A program made the position numbers and the translations under genes. Under the pieces are notes generated by a model, which had not been told where the DNA came from, did no database searches, and saw only the letters and a list, made by a program, of their open reading frames with translations. A stretch of 64,000 nucleotides of DNA from Nocardiopsis sp. ATB16-24 (GTDB lineage Bacteria; Actinomycetota; Actinomycetes; Streptosporangiales; Streptosporangiaceae): positions 1-64,000 of the forward strand of contig NZ_JASCXJ010000003.1 in NCBI RefSeq assembly GCF_030271535.1, in the 5' to 3' direction. Positions 18,263 through 26,562 of the stretch are shown here, in pieces (positions within the stretch are counted from its first letter, which is position 1; each line of letters opens with the position of its first letter).

Positions 18263-18733
18263 ATGCCCGTTCCCGAGTTCCTCATCGCCCTGCGCGAGCA
18301 CGTCGGTCACGGACTCCTGCCCCTGGTCGGGGTGACGGGGGTGGTGCTCGACGAGGAGGGCGGCGTCCTCCTGCACCGGCGTGCCGACGACGGGCGCTGG
18401 TGCACACCCGGCGGCATCCTGGAACCGGAGGAACAGCCCGCCAGGGCCGTGGTCCGTGAGGTCCGTGAGGAGACGGGTCTGGAGGTCGTGGTGGAGCGGC
18501 TCTCCAGCGTGGTCGCCCAGGAACCCTTCACCTACCCCAACGGGGACCGGGTGCAGTTCCTCGACCTGGCCTTCCGCTGTCGTCCCGTGGGCGGTTCCCT
18601 CGACGCCGGCGGTGACGAGAGCCTGGACGTGCGCTGGTTCGCTCCGGACGACCTGCCGGACCTGCCCCGACGGATCGTCGACAGGATCGGTTACGCGCGT
18701 CAGGACCGGCCGGACCCCCACTACGTCGTCTGA
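18263..18733 (+). CDS. Nudix hydrolase
   Basis: 156 residues; cleaves a nucleoside diphosphate linked to another group, precise substrate unknown. The Nudix box lies at residues 50-72 (GGILEPEEQPARAVVREVRE then ETGL) and matches GX5EX7REUXEEXGU. Single-domain and cytoplasmic. It starts 10 nt after the GNAT frame and is probably co-transcribed with it. Its stop is 28 nt from the convergent M48-like gene. Confidence 0.9.
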   Translation: MPVPEFLIALREHVGHGLLPLVGVTGVVLDEEGGVLLHRRADDGRWCTPGGILEPEEQPARAVVREVREETGLEVVVERLSSVVAQEPFTYPNGDRVQFLDLAFRCRPVGGSLDAGGDESLDVRWFAPDDLPDLPRRIVDRIGYARQDRPDPHYVV

Positions 18734-18761
18734 ACGACCGGGGGACGTGCCGGTGCGTCCC

Positions 18762-19694
18762 TCAGAGGAACACCCGGCCCCGCCTGCGTCGGTCGCGCAG
18801 AGCCGCCATCCGACGGGTGTTGCCGGGTCGCCGGACCAGCAGGTGGTACAGCAACAGTGAACAGCCGCGATCGGTGCGGGCCCGGGCCGCCATCTCGCCC
18901 ATGTTGACCCGGGTGTACAGGCGTCCGCCTCCGGCCGGGATCCGCACGGCGTGCGCGCCCTCGGGGACGTGCGCGTAGGCGTGGTCGTCGGCGGTGTACT
19001 CCATCGCCCGTGACAGCGCGGACCCCAGCCCCGGGATCAGCTCCGCGCCGAGGGTCGCCACCCGCCGCCAGAACCCGGTGTGTCCGGCGACCACGTGGCC
19101 CAGTTGGTGAGCGACCAGGAAGGCCAGCGCCTCGGGGTCGCGGACCCTGCCGTCGGAGTCGAACAGTTCCTCCGACAGCACCAGATACCTGCGCAGCCCG
19201 TGCCCGGCGGCGTCCGTCCCCCAAGGGCACCATCCCGTGCGTACGTAGGCCTCCGGCACCCGGGACAGCCCCATCTCGGTGGACAGCGAGGACACCAACC
19301 GGTGCGCCTCGGGGAACTGGGTGGGTGAGATCCGCACGAACTCGGCCCTTCGTCGTGCGTACAACAGCCCTCGGGCCTTCCAGCACACGACGGGTACGGC
19401 GGCGGGCGCGACGAGGCCCCACGTCCACGAGCCGGTCATGAGCCATACCGCGTGGACCGCCCCGGCGGCCATCAGCAGTGTCACGCCCACGCACACGGCC
19501 AGCAGTGGGAGCTCCCAAGGGTGGGCGGACGCGGGTACGACCTCCTCGTCGGTGTCGAGCCGACACGGTCCACCGACATGGCCCCGAAGGGACGGGAACG
19601 GGTCCCCTTCCAGGTCCCGAGGCCAGGAACAGCCGGGCGCGCCATGGGCCGGACAGACGGAAGTGCGTCCCTCCGGGGGCATCGCGTGGGACAT
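18762..19694 (-). CDS. M48-like membrane protein with altered HExxH motif
   Basis: 310 residues. Two membrane segments (about 61-87 and 90-105) are followed by an M48/HtpX-like domain. The zinc motif reads H196-Q197-L198-G199-H200 instead of HELGH: the catalytic glutamate is glutamine (codon CAA), while both histidines and the downstream E232 of AMEYTADD are kept. The protein can be expected to fold and perhaps bind zinc but not to act as a normal protease (inference). The Cys-containing N-terminus (CPAHGAPGC) might be a small metal site. GGAGG lies 6 nt before the ATG. Confidence 0.75.
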   Translation of the reverse strand: MSHAMPPEGRTSVCPAHGAPGCSWPRDLEGDPFPSLRGHVGGPCRLDTDEEVVPASAHPWELPLLAVCVGVTLLMAAGAVHAVWLMTGSWTWGLVAPAAVPVVCWKARGLLYARRRAEFVRISPTQFPEAHRLVSSLSTEMGLSRVPEAYVRTGWCPWGTDAAGHGLRRYLVLSEELFDSDGRVRDPEALAFLVAHQLGHVVAGHTGFWRRVATLGAELIPGLGSALSRAMEYTADDHAYAHVPEGAHAVRIPAGGGRLYTRVNMGEMAARARTDRGCSLLLYHLLVRRPGNTRRMAALRDRRRRGRVFL

Positions 19695-19911
19695 GGCTGC
19701 CTCCCCTCGGGGCGCGGTCTGCGGAACAACGGGGGGTGACTACTCCCTGTGTCCAAATATTACTTTCCGCTGTCCTTCGGAAGAGGGTTCGCGAGCGACG
19801 GCGTGTCTGGGCAGGAGGCCCTTCGCGCCAGGGCGCGGTGCCGACCGGGCCGGGACCGACGGATCGTCGCGCCGGCCCCGGGAGCCCGTCTCGCCCGCTC
19901 ACGCGGCGGCG

Positions 19912-20673
19912 TCACCAGTGCGGTTGTTCGTACCGGCGCAACTCCTCGGCGAGCACGTCCAGGAAGTGGTCCACCTGGGCGGGGTCGTACCCCGGCCTGG
20001 CCCGCGTGGTGGCGAACTGGACCCTCTCCACCTCGGCCGCGGTGAGGGTGGCCTGGTCGGGCCGTCCCCGTTGGAGCATGTCCAGCGTGAACTCGGCACG
20101 GTCCAGGAAGTCGTCGACCTCCTGCTCGTTGTATCCCGTGGTCAGCCGGGTGGTGGCGAACTGTTGTTCCCGGATGTCCCGTGGCGTCATCAGCGCGGGC
20201 CGGGGCGGCCCGGACCGTGGGTGGGGCGTCCCGCTCCGGGCGTGAGAGGACCCGGCCCGGGACCGGGCGGCGCGCTCGGGCCCGCCCGCCTCGTACCGCT
20301 CGGCTCGTCCGTGCGTCTCCGGTGTCCCACGGGAGGCGGCGGGATCGCTCCCGTGGCGGGGCGGCAGGGGTGGTGAGTGTCGTTGGTCGCCGGGGCGCCC
20401 GAGGCCGCGCTCGGTCAGGTCGGCGATCACGAGGTCGAGGAAGTCGTCGACCTCGTCCTCGCGATACCCCGGGCTGAGCCTCGTGGTGCGGAACCGCGAG
20501 TTGCGCACCTCTTCGGCCGTGATGAGGGGTCCTTTGCGCGGTCCACCCTCCAGAGCGACGAGTGTCGCCTCGATCCGGTCGAGGAGTTCGTCGACGTCCT
20601 GCTCGTTGTAACCCGGGCGTAGACGCACCGTGTGGAACTTCTTTTCGCGGATGTCCGCCGGTGTCAGAGGCAT
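19912..20673 (-). CDS. Protein with four DivIVA-type motifs
   Basis: 253 residues, soluble. Four copies of the DivIVA/Wag31 N-terminal motif are seen in two pairs: LTPADIREKKFHTVRLRPGY, ITAEEVRNSRFRTTRLSPGY, MTPRDIREQQFATTRLTTGY and LTAAEVERVQFATTRARPGY, each followed by xxxxVDxxLD. The pairs are joined by a basic Arg/Ser/Pro-rich linker (about 95-155). DivIVA motifs bind curved membrane at poles and septa in growing actinobacteria, but the long coiled coil of true DivIVA is missing. Start chosen at the ATG before PLTPADIRE; two earlier in-frame starts are possible. The function is unknown. Confidence 0.75.
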   Translation of the reverse strand: MPLTPADIREKKFHTVRLRPGYNEQDVDELLDRIEATLVALEGGPRKGPLITAEEVRNSRFRTTRLSPGYREDEVDDFLDLVIADLTERGLGRPGDQRHSPPLPPRHGSDPAASRGTPETHGRAERYEAGGPERAARSRAGSSHARSGTPHPRSGPPRPALMTPRDIREQQFATTRLTTGYNEQEVDDFLDRAEFTLDMLQRGRPDQATLTAAEVERVQFATTRARPGYDPAQVDHFLDVLAEELRRYEQPHW

Positions 20674-20710
20674 GGTCCCCATTGTGCAGTTCACGAGGTG
20701 GTCGGGGGGG

Positions 20711-21028
20711 TTATCCCCGAGCTTTGCGTGATTCGGCTTCGGCCAGCTGTTCTACCAGGTAGGACAAGGTGTCCGAGACCTGGTGGCGGTCGTATCCGCG
20801 CAGGACCAGGCTCAGGGTGGCGGTGCGCAGTTCCTCGGAGCCGATCGGCTCCGCAGAGGGTCGGGCGGGCTGTCCGGGGAGCGGCGTAGGCATCGCGAAG
20901 ACCGGGGTTCCGGTGAGCGCGGCCACGGTGGAGTTGGCGCGATCGATGAGTTCGTCCACCTGCCGACGGTCGTATCCGCGTAGGACGATGTCGAAGTCGG
21001 GGAGGGGTTGTGGCACGGGGGATGTCAT
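20711..21028 (-). CDS. Small protein with two DivIVA-like GYDR motifs
   Basis: About 105 residues. Two repeats, FDIVLRGYDRRQVDELIDRA and LSLVLRGYDRHQVSDTLSYL, resemble the GYxxxxVDxxL half of the DivIVA motif and are split by a proline-rich linker. It lies 37 nt upstream of the four-motif protein on the same strand, so the two are likely one operon with related roles. No clear ribosome site marks the start; a GTG at 21064 would add 12 residues. The function is unknown. Confidence 0.65.
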   Translation of the reverse strand: MTSPVPQPLPDFDIVLRGYDRRQVDELIDRANSTVAALTGTPVFAMPTPLPGQPARPSAEPIGSEELRTATLSLVLRGYDRHQVSDTLSYLVEQLAEAESRKARG

Positions 21029-21107
21029 GGGGGCATTATGCCCACGGTGAGTGGTGTGCGCCACAGGAGAGGGTCCTCACGGCCGGGTGCGGACGCGCGA
21101 GGACGCC

Positions 21108-22004
21108 CTACTGACGCATGAGGTAGGAGGCCAGCCCTCGGGCGATGGCGTCGGCGGCCTGCTCCCGCCACGCGGGGTCCTCCATGAGAGCGGCGTCCTG
21201 GGGGTTGCGCATGTTGCCCGTCTCCAGGAAGACCTTGGGCACGGTGGACATGTTGAGTCCGCCCAGGTCGGTGCGCTCGTCGAGCCCCTCGTCGGCGAGG
21301 TAGTCGGCGTAGGGGACGTCGCTGTCCTCCAGGTAAGCACGGCGGATGTCCTCGGCCAGGAGACGGGAGGGCTCCACGATCTCCTCGGTGAAGCCGCTGA
21401 CCTCGCCGGGGGTGATCACGTGGAAGCCGCGCCCGGTCTCGGGGCCGCCGTCGGCGTGGATGGACACCGCGGCGTCCGCGTCGACCTCGTTACCGATCTG
21501 CGCGCGCTCGTCGATGCACGGGCCGACGCCCTCGTCGTCCTCGCGTGTCAGCACGACGGTGGCCCCGTCGGCCTCCAGCCTCTCCTTCACGAGCAGGGAC
21601 AGTTCCCAGTTGAACTCGTGTTCGGCGTACCCGCCGGCGGTCTGGGCGCCGACGGTGTCACAGGCCTTCTTCGTGGGGCCCGCGGGGACCATCGCGTTGA
21701 TCCGGTCCGGTGCGGCGGCGTTGCCACCGTTGTGGCCGGGGTCGATGACGACGACGCGGGTGCCGAGGGGGCCCTCGCCGACGGGCCCGCCACTGGTGCC
21801 CTCCGCGCTCTCGGGGGAGTCGTGGCCGTCGGCGGAGTCGGTGCGGTCCTCCGGTCCGGGGAGGGGCGGCGCCGCGGTGGGGTCGGTGCTCGGCGAGCCT
21901 CCTGGAACCGTCGAACAGGCGGCGGTGAGGAGGAACGCGAGAGAGATGAGGGGCAGGGCGCGGGTGGCGCGGCTCCGAGGCCCTGGCGGTGCGGAGACGG
22001 GCAT
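21108..22004 (-). CDS. N-acetylmuramoyl-L-alanine amidase (amidase_3) lipoprotein
   Basis: 298 residues. Cleaves the bond between MurNAc and the stem peptide of peptidoglycan. Lipoprotein signal with lipobox LTAAC (C30), then a Pro/Ser/Asp-rich linker to about residue 80. The zinc ligands are H91 (IDPGHNGG), the glutamate of AEHEFN and the histidine of SIHADGG; the catalytic glutamate is in FLETGNM. The domain alone, with no binding repeats, resembles mycobacterial Rv3717. An in-frame GTG two codons earlier is a possible start. Confidence 0.9.
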   Translation of the reverse strand: MPVSAPPGPRSRATRALPLISLAFLLTAACSTVPGGSPSTDPTAAPPLPGPEDRTDSADGHDSPESAEGTSGGPVGEGPLGTRVVVIDPGHNGGNAAAPDRINAMVPAGPTKKACDTVGAQTAGGYAEHEFNWELSLLVKERLEADGATVVLTREDDEGVGPCIDERAQIGNEVDADAAVSIHADGGPETGRGFHVITPGEVSGFTEEIVEPSRLLAEDIRRAYLEDSDVPYADYLADEGLDERTDLGGLNMSTVPKVFLETGNMRNPQDAALMEDPAWREQAADAIARGLASYLMRQ

Positions 22005-22525
22005 GTCCACAACCTAGTGGCTCAAGGGGCCCGCGACGTACCCCCGAGGGTGTCGTGGGAAGGTGTGGCGGGACCTGTCCGATCGCGTCCGGGTCGGGCT
22101 CGTGAGGGGAGGGCGCGCAAGGGCGTCTCCACGCCCTTCTCTCGGGATGGTCTTCTATGTAAGACGCGCCAGAGGCCATTCGGTTTACAGCGTTTATGAA
22201 GTTTTTTGAAAAATGCCGAATTCGTCCTGCTCAGGGTAGCAGGAAATCTTCTGTGACCTTTTTGTGATGGCCTTTGGGGGTTTTCCCCCTTTCGAGGTGT
22301 GTAAGGTTTTGGTCAGGAAATGGGAAGTGATTCGAACGCGGCCTCATGAGGCTCCTGTTCTGTGGCCTCAGCCGTGTCCTCCCTGTTTTCGCGGGCAGTG
22401 GACCCTCTGCGCGACCCTGCCTTCCCCCATCCGACCCTGGTTCGTGTTCCGCGTCCCCGGACCCCTTTGAGTCTGCGGTGGTGCGCGTATCCAGGCAGCC
22501 CGATGATCGGGCTGTGGTGATCCGA
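22005..22525. other. AT-richer divergent region between amidase and LAXTG genes
   Basis: The 520-nt stretch has unusually low GC from about 22180 to 22330. It holds a 7-bp hairpin (22225-22231 with 22238-22244, TCCTGCT/AGCAGGA) and a GGGGGTTTTCCCCC hairpin at 22276-22289 followed by TTTC. It must contain the promoters of both divergent genes; I could not assign a known riboswitch. Confidence 0.5.
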
Positions 22526-23779
22526 ATGAGGATTGACTTGAAGAACACCCGTATTGCCGCACGCCGCGTTCTCCAGGGCGGTGCCGCTTTCGCCGCTCTG
22601 GGCGCCCTGAGCATCGCCACGGCCCTTCCCGCCGCGGCCGACGCCCAGGTCGTCGGTTGGGCCTACGCCGAGGTGCCGGGCGGGTTCGCCGTGGCGGAGA
22701 CCTACATCACTCCGCAGGGCGAGTCCTCCAGCGACTCCAACGGCGGATCCTTCTCGATCGACAAGTACCTCAGCGTCGACGTCTCCACCACGGCCTCCGT
22801 GGGCGCCGGTGGTTCCACCGCCACGACCACGGTGAACAGCGCCCGCTTGGTGCTCACCGAGGCCGACGTCGAGGAGATCATCGAGGAGGTCGAGCTCCAG
22901 AGCGAGGAGGGTGACGAGGCCGAGACGGAGGCCGACGAGTCCGACGAGACCGAGGAGACCGACGAGGCCCAGGGCGAGGAGGGTGACGAGGCCGGGGAGA
23001 CCGACGAGGCCGACCAGCCCGCCGAGGATCCCGCTCCCGCCGAGGGTGAGAACGGCGGCGACACCGGCGAGGGCGACGCCGACACGGGCGACGCCGACGG
23101 TGGCGAGGGTGGCGCCGTCGAGGAGGAGACCTCCCCGGCTCCGGCCGAGGACAGTGTCTCGGTCACGCTGGACGAGGAGAACAGCGAGACGGTCTCCGGC
23201 AGCGACAAGATCGTCCTCGACGTCACGATCAGCGGTGCGAGCGTCACCACCACCCAGAGCTGGAGTGGTGAGCCCTCCAACACCTACAAGGCCGGTGACA
23301 TCCACTACGCCGTGAACGACCTCGGCGCCAAGGTGGACCTGGACTATGAAGATGACGGCTACGACTTCGAGGACGCGGGCTACCTCTGGGAGGACGCCTA
23401 CACCGCCCTGCTGATGGACATCACCGTTCCCGAGCAGTTCAGCGGCGGCTATGTGCTGGGCGTGTCCTACGCGGGCATCGGCGTCGAGTCCACCGACGAC
23501 GGTGGCGACGACGGTGGCAAGGGCGACGACGACAAGGGCGACGACAAGGACGACAAGGGTGGTGACGAGGGCGAGGACAAGAACCCGCCCAAGCGCGACA
23601 CCGAGAAGCTGCCCCAGCCCGAGCCCAAGGAGACCGAGTCCCTGGCCCGGACCGGTAGCCCGCTCGCCGGTCTGATCGCCGCCGGTGCCGCGATCGCCAC
23701 CGGTGGTGGCGTCGCCGCCTACTTCGCGCGCCGCAAGAAGAGCGCCGTCGAGTCCACCACGGAGAACAGCGAGAGCTGA
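22526..23779 (+). CDS. Acidic LAXTG-anchored surface protein A
   Basis: 417 residues. Signal peptide (1-38, ending LPAAADAQ), two beta-rich segments (about 38-118 and 205-320), an Asp/Glu-rich low-complexity segment between them (about 128-205), and a second Asp/Lys/Gly-rich segment before the C-terminal sorting signal L373-A-R-T-G377, hydrophobic helix and RRKK tail. LAXTG is the motif of class E sortases of high-GC actinobacteria. It is a paralogue of the next gene, with the same N-terminal plan (QVVGWAYAE / QVVWGNAQS). Start is the ATG with GGTGAT upstream. The binding partner is unknown. Confidence 0.8.
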   Translation: MRIDLKNTRIAARRVLQGGAAFAALGALSIATALPAAADAQVVGWAYAEVPGGFAVAETYITPQGESSSDSNGGSFSIDKYLSVDVSTTASVGAGGSTATTTVNSARLVLTEADVEEIIEEVELQSEEGDEAETEADESDETEETDEAQGEEGDEAGETDEADQPAEDPAPAEGENGGDTGEGDADTGDADGGEGGAVEEETSPAPAEDSVSVTLDEENSETVSGSDKIVLDVTISGASVTTTQSWSGEPSNTYKAGDIHYAVNDLGAKVDLDYEDDGYDFEDAGYLWEDAYTALLMDITVPEQFSGGYVLGVSYAGIGVESTDDGGDDGGKGDDDKGDDKDDKGGDEGEDKNPPKRDTEKLPQPEPKETESLARTGSPLAGLIAAGAAIATGGGVAAYFARRKKSAVESTTENSES

Positions 23780-23811
23780 GCCACGCTCGACGGTCGACTC
23801 TGAGTCGATCC

Positions 23812-23850
23812 GGCCCCGGGAACCACGTTCCCGGGGCCTTTCCGTTTTTC
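23812..23850 (+). terminator. Intrinsic terminator after surface protein A
   Basis: An 11-bp stem (23812-23822 with 23828-23838), CCACG loop and a T-rich tail (TTTCCGTTTTT). The rest of the gap to 24152 holds the promoter of the next gene and no other gene. Confidence 0.9.
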
Positions 23851-24152
23851 CTACCACCGCGGAACTTCCCGCCGTCCACCCTTCGTTAGACCGATCGTCG
23901 GTGCCCGGACGCGCCGGGCCACCGGGCCACAGACGGTTTCCGATTTGTGATACAGGGACTAGGCTCGTGTAACGGCTCCTCCACGCGCCGTGCGCCGGCT
24001 CCCTTCCGGGGCGGGAAGGGTCCCACCACACTCCGTCCCACACGCCGCGACCGGCCGCCCCCGGCCGGCCCGCACACCCTGTCCGCCCTCCGCGGTGGGC
24101 ACGGGCCGATCCTCCTCCGGGTCGGGTATCCCCCAGATACAACAGGAGTGTT

Positions 24153-25511
24153 GTGGTGTCTCCCGCCAAGCTGACCGCCCGCCGCCTCCTCACCGGCGGT
24201 GCCCTGTTCGTCGCGCTCGGCGTGATGGGTGCGACGCCCGCGCTCCCGGCCACCGCCGACCAGGTCGTCTGGGGCAACGCTCAGTCCTGGGTGACCAGCG
24301 GAGACGTCGTCACCGGGTACTCGACCGCCGTCAGCTTCGGTGGACAGACCGAGAGCAGCGCCACGGCCGAGGACGTCCACGGTCCGATGAGGGAGCATCT
24401 GCGGATCGACGGGGAGAGCCGCAGCGTGGTCGACGGCACGGGCGCGCGAGCGGTCTCCACCGTGAGGTGGGCGTCCTTTCGGATGGACGTCGCCGCCCTC
24501 GCCGAGCACGGGATGATCGACGTACCGCCGGAGGCCGACCTCACCGCTCCCTCCCTGCCTCCCACCCCCTCACCGGAGGCGGAGCCCACGGAGACGGAGA
24601 GGGAGGGCGCCGAGCCTTCGGGAGGGGAGCCCGTGCCGGGGGACAGGGAGCCCCTGCGCGGAGACGGAGGGTCCGCGGGCGACGATGCCGGCGAGGGGGC
24701 TCCTGAGAGTGACGCCGAGGGCGAGCGGGAGCTCAGGGAGAGCAGCGCCCCCACCGACGCTCCTTTCGAGGATCCCGCGGAGACCGACCCTCCCTCCGCT
24801 CTTCCGAGCGCGGACACGGACGCCGTCCTTCCTGATGGGGACACGGACGCCATTCTTCCCGGTGGGGACACGGACGCGTTCGTTCTCGACGGCTCCGTCG
24901 CGGACCTGGTCTCGGCCGACGACAACGCCGTGGAGTTCACCCTCGCGAACGTGACCAGCACGGCCACCGCGGGCTACGGGGGCGTGACCGAGACGTCGTT
25001 CTCGCACGGTGACCTGACGGCGTTCGGGGTCGCGCTGGGGTCGCTGGAGGCGGGCGGTGACGGTGTCGTCGTGGAAGACCTCCTGGAGGTGTTCGACCAG
25101 GACGGTGACGTGGTGCTGGAGGTACCCGTCAGCGTCACCTTCGCGGCTCACGAGACCGCCTTCGCCGACGATGACCCCGATTGGGAGGGTCGGGGGGTCC
25201 GTAGTCGGATGACCGTGTGGGTCCAGGTGGGCGAGGACGAGGAGGAGCAGGGTTTCGCGGTGGAGTTCGCCGACGCGTGGGCGGTCGGTTCCGTCCACGC
25301 CGCGAGCACGTCACCGGTGCCGGGGGACAGGGGTGGCGAGGACCGCGGAGCCGAGGAGGAGGTCGCCGGGCGGGACGGCAGACTGGCGACCACCGGCAGT
25401 TCACTGGCCGCACTGGTCACCGCCGCGGTGGTGGCGGTCGTCAGCGGTTCGGCCGCGACCTTCCTGGCCCGGGGAAGGACCACCGCCATGGACGACCGGA
25501 TCGGGGACTAG
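24153..25511 (+). CDS. LAXTG-anchored surface protein B
   Basis: 452 residues. Signal peptide (1-35, ending LPATADQ), a beta-rich head (36-125), a Pro/Glu/Asp-rich stalk (about 130-250) with an internal repeat (DTDAVLPDG, DTDAILPGG, DTDAFVLDG), a second beta-rich domain (about 250-390), and a sorting signal L411-A-T-T-G415 with hydrophobic helix and basic tail. The layout mirrors protein A upstream, though residues have diverged, so the pair arose by duplication (inference). It starts at GTG with AGGAG 4 nt upstream. No sortase gene is in the window. Confidence 0.78.
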   Translation: MVSPAKLTARRLLTGGALFVALGVMGATPALPATADQVVWGNAQSWVTSGDVVTGYSTAVSFGGQTESSATAEDVHGPMREHLRIDGESRSVVDGTGARAVSTVRWASFRMDVAALAEHGMIDVPPEADLTAPSLPPTPSPEAEPTETEREGAEPSGGEPVPGDREPLRGDGGSAGDDAGEGAPESDAEGERELRESSAPTDAPFEDPAETDPPSALPSADTDAVLPDGDTDAILPGGDTDAFVLDGSVADLVSADDNAVEFTLANVTSTATAGYGGVTETSFSHGDLTAFGVALGSLEAGGDGVVVEDLLEVFDQDGDVVLEVPVSVTFAAHETAFADDDPDWEGRGVRSRMTVWVQVGEDEEEQGFAVEFADAWAVGSVHAASTSPVPGDRGGEDRGAEEEVAGRDGRLATTGSSLAALVTAAVVAVVSGSAATFLARGRTTAMDDRIGD

Positions 25512-25550
25512 TCCTCGTCGGAGGGGACGATGTCCCCGCCCTGACACGCT

Positions 25551-25583
25551 GAAGGCGGATCCTTTCTGCAAGGATCCGCCTTC
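25551..25583. terminator. Terminator between surface protein B and bldC
   Basis: A perfect 14-bp stem (25551-25564 with 25570-25583) and TCTGC loop between convergent genes, serving both. Confidence 0.85.
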
Positions 25584-25661
25584 GGCCTTTGTCGGCCTTG
25601 CCTTGTCAGCGGCCGGAGCCCGTCCGGCCGTCCCCCCCGGAGCCGGCGCAGAACGGGGAGT

Positions 25662-25865
25662 TCACTCCGTACGCTGGCTGGGGATGCCGGCCAGCAGGGC
25701 ACGGACCTCGGTCTCGCGGTAGCGGCGGTGGCCGCCCAAGGTGCGGATCGAGGTCAGCTTGCCCGCCTTCGCCCAGCGCGTCACGGTCTTGGGGTCCACG
25801 CGGAACATGGTGGCAACCTCGGCGGGGGTCAACAGGGGCTCCGCCTCGGGCGTGCGAGTTGACAT
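25662..25865 (-). CDS. bldC: BldC, developmental MerR-like regulator
   Basis: 67 residues, the size of Streptomyces BldC (68). The whole protein is one winged helix-turn-helix: LLTPAEVATMFRVDPKTVTR then WAKAGKLTSIRTLGGHRRYR is essentially identical to the family. In Streptomyces BldC binds AT-rich direct repeats and holds back sporulation during vegetative growth. GGAGGAGAGG lies before the ATG. Alone on its strand, with a long (about 700-nt) upstream region, as expected for a developmentally controlled gene. Confidence 0.95.
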   Translation of the reverse strand: MSTRTPEAEPLLTPAEVATMFRVDPKTVTRWAKAGKLTSIRTLGGHRRYRETEVRALLAGIPSQRTE

Positions 25866-25928
25866 GTGTACGGCCTCTCCTCCTGGATCTGTGTGCTGAT
25901 CCTTAATCCTGGCGCTTGGCCCGGATGT

Positions 25929-25971
25929 CCAATATTCCCTCTAGGCCTATATTGGCATCACCCGAGGTGAT
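25929..25971. promoter_or_regulatory. Two inverted repeats upstream of bldC
   Basis: CCAATAT (25929-25935) is mirrored by ATATTGG (25949-25955), and directly beside it ATCACC-CGA-GGTGAT (25957-25971) is a perfect palindrome. They lie 64-106 nt before the bldC start. The binders are unknown. Confidence 0.5.
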
Positions 25972-26562
25972 TGTACGGCCACACCAAGCAACTTTGCATG
26001 CGGGAGGCCAGAAAGCCGCCCGTGGCCGCGTCACGCTAAGTGATTCTAGCGACACGTTTAGTGTCATGTGGCGTATTCGGTCAAAACTTCGTTCTCCGGC
26101 CTCGTTTTTCTCGATCCGGAGTGCCCGAAGTGCTACGGGGGGGCTGACCGAAAACCGACGCCCACGCTCTGGTGGGGGGCTCGCGAGTCCCGGTCGGCCG
26201 CCGTGCGCGAGGATGCGGCCGGACTGGGGGAGACGGACTCCTCCGGCTCGACCGCTGGGGCTCGGTCGCGCGGAAAGCCCACGCGGTAAGGGTTTCCTGC
26301 TCGCTCTGCATTCGTGGAGTGATCGACTTACTACAGTCTACGCCGATCCCTATCGGGCGTTATGCCCAGTTTCACGCCTCTTGATGTCGTGCGTGGGCGA
26401 CGTCCGGGCTCGCACCGTTGTCACATGCGGAAAGTTCTTCGAAGAGGGCCGAGAAACCTGGTGTACCAGGTTGACCACCGGCGTGGCGCGGGGGAGAACG
26501 GGTCATCGGGACACGACGGAAGGCACGTGGGCGTCCACGAAAACCTGGCGATAGCGTGACCA
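25972..26562. other. Gene-free region between bldC and the next gene
   Basis: No credible gene is seen; codon use in the open frames does not fit the genome. It contains a GACAC-GTTTA-GTGTC inverted repeat (26051-26065) and AT-rich patches near 26090 and 26310, and presumably the bldC promoter region and the 3' end of the neighbouring minus-strand transcript. Confidence 0.4.

Noticed and set aside
22205..22300. c-di-AMP (ydaO) riboswitch before the LAXTG gene
   Set aside because: These elements often precede wall genes in actinobacteria, but I could not find the conserved core segments; only simple hairpins are present.
25916..26554. 212-codon + strand frame upstream of bldC
   Set aside because: Codon use and composition are unlike the neighbours, there is no ribosome site and the frame overlaps symmetric regulatory elements.
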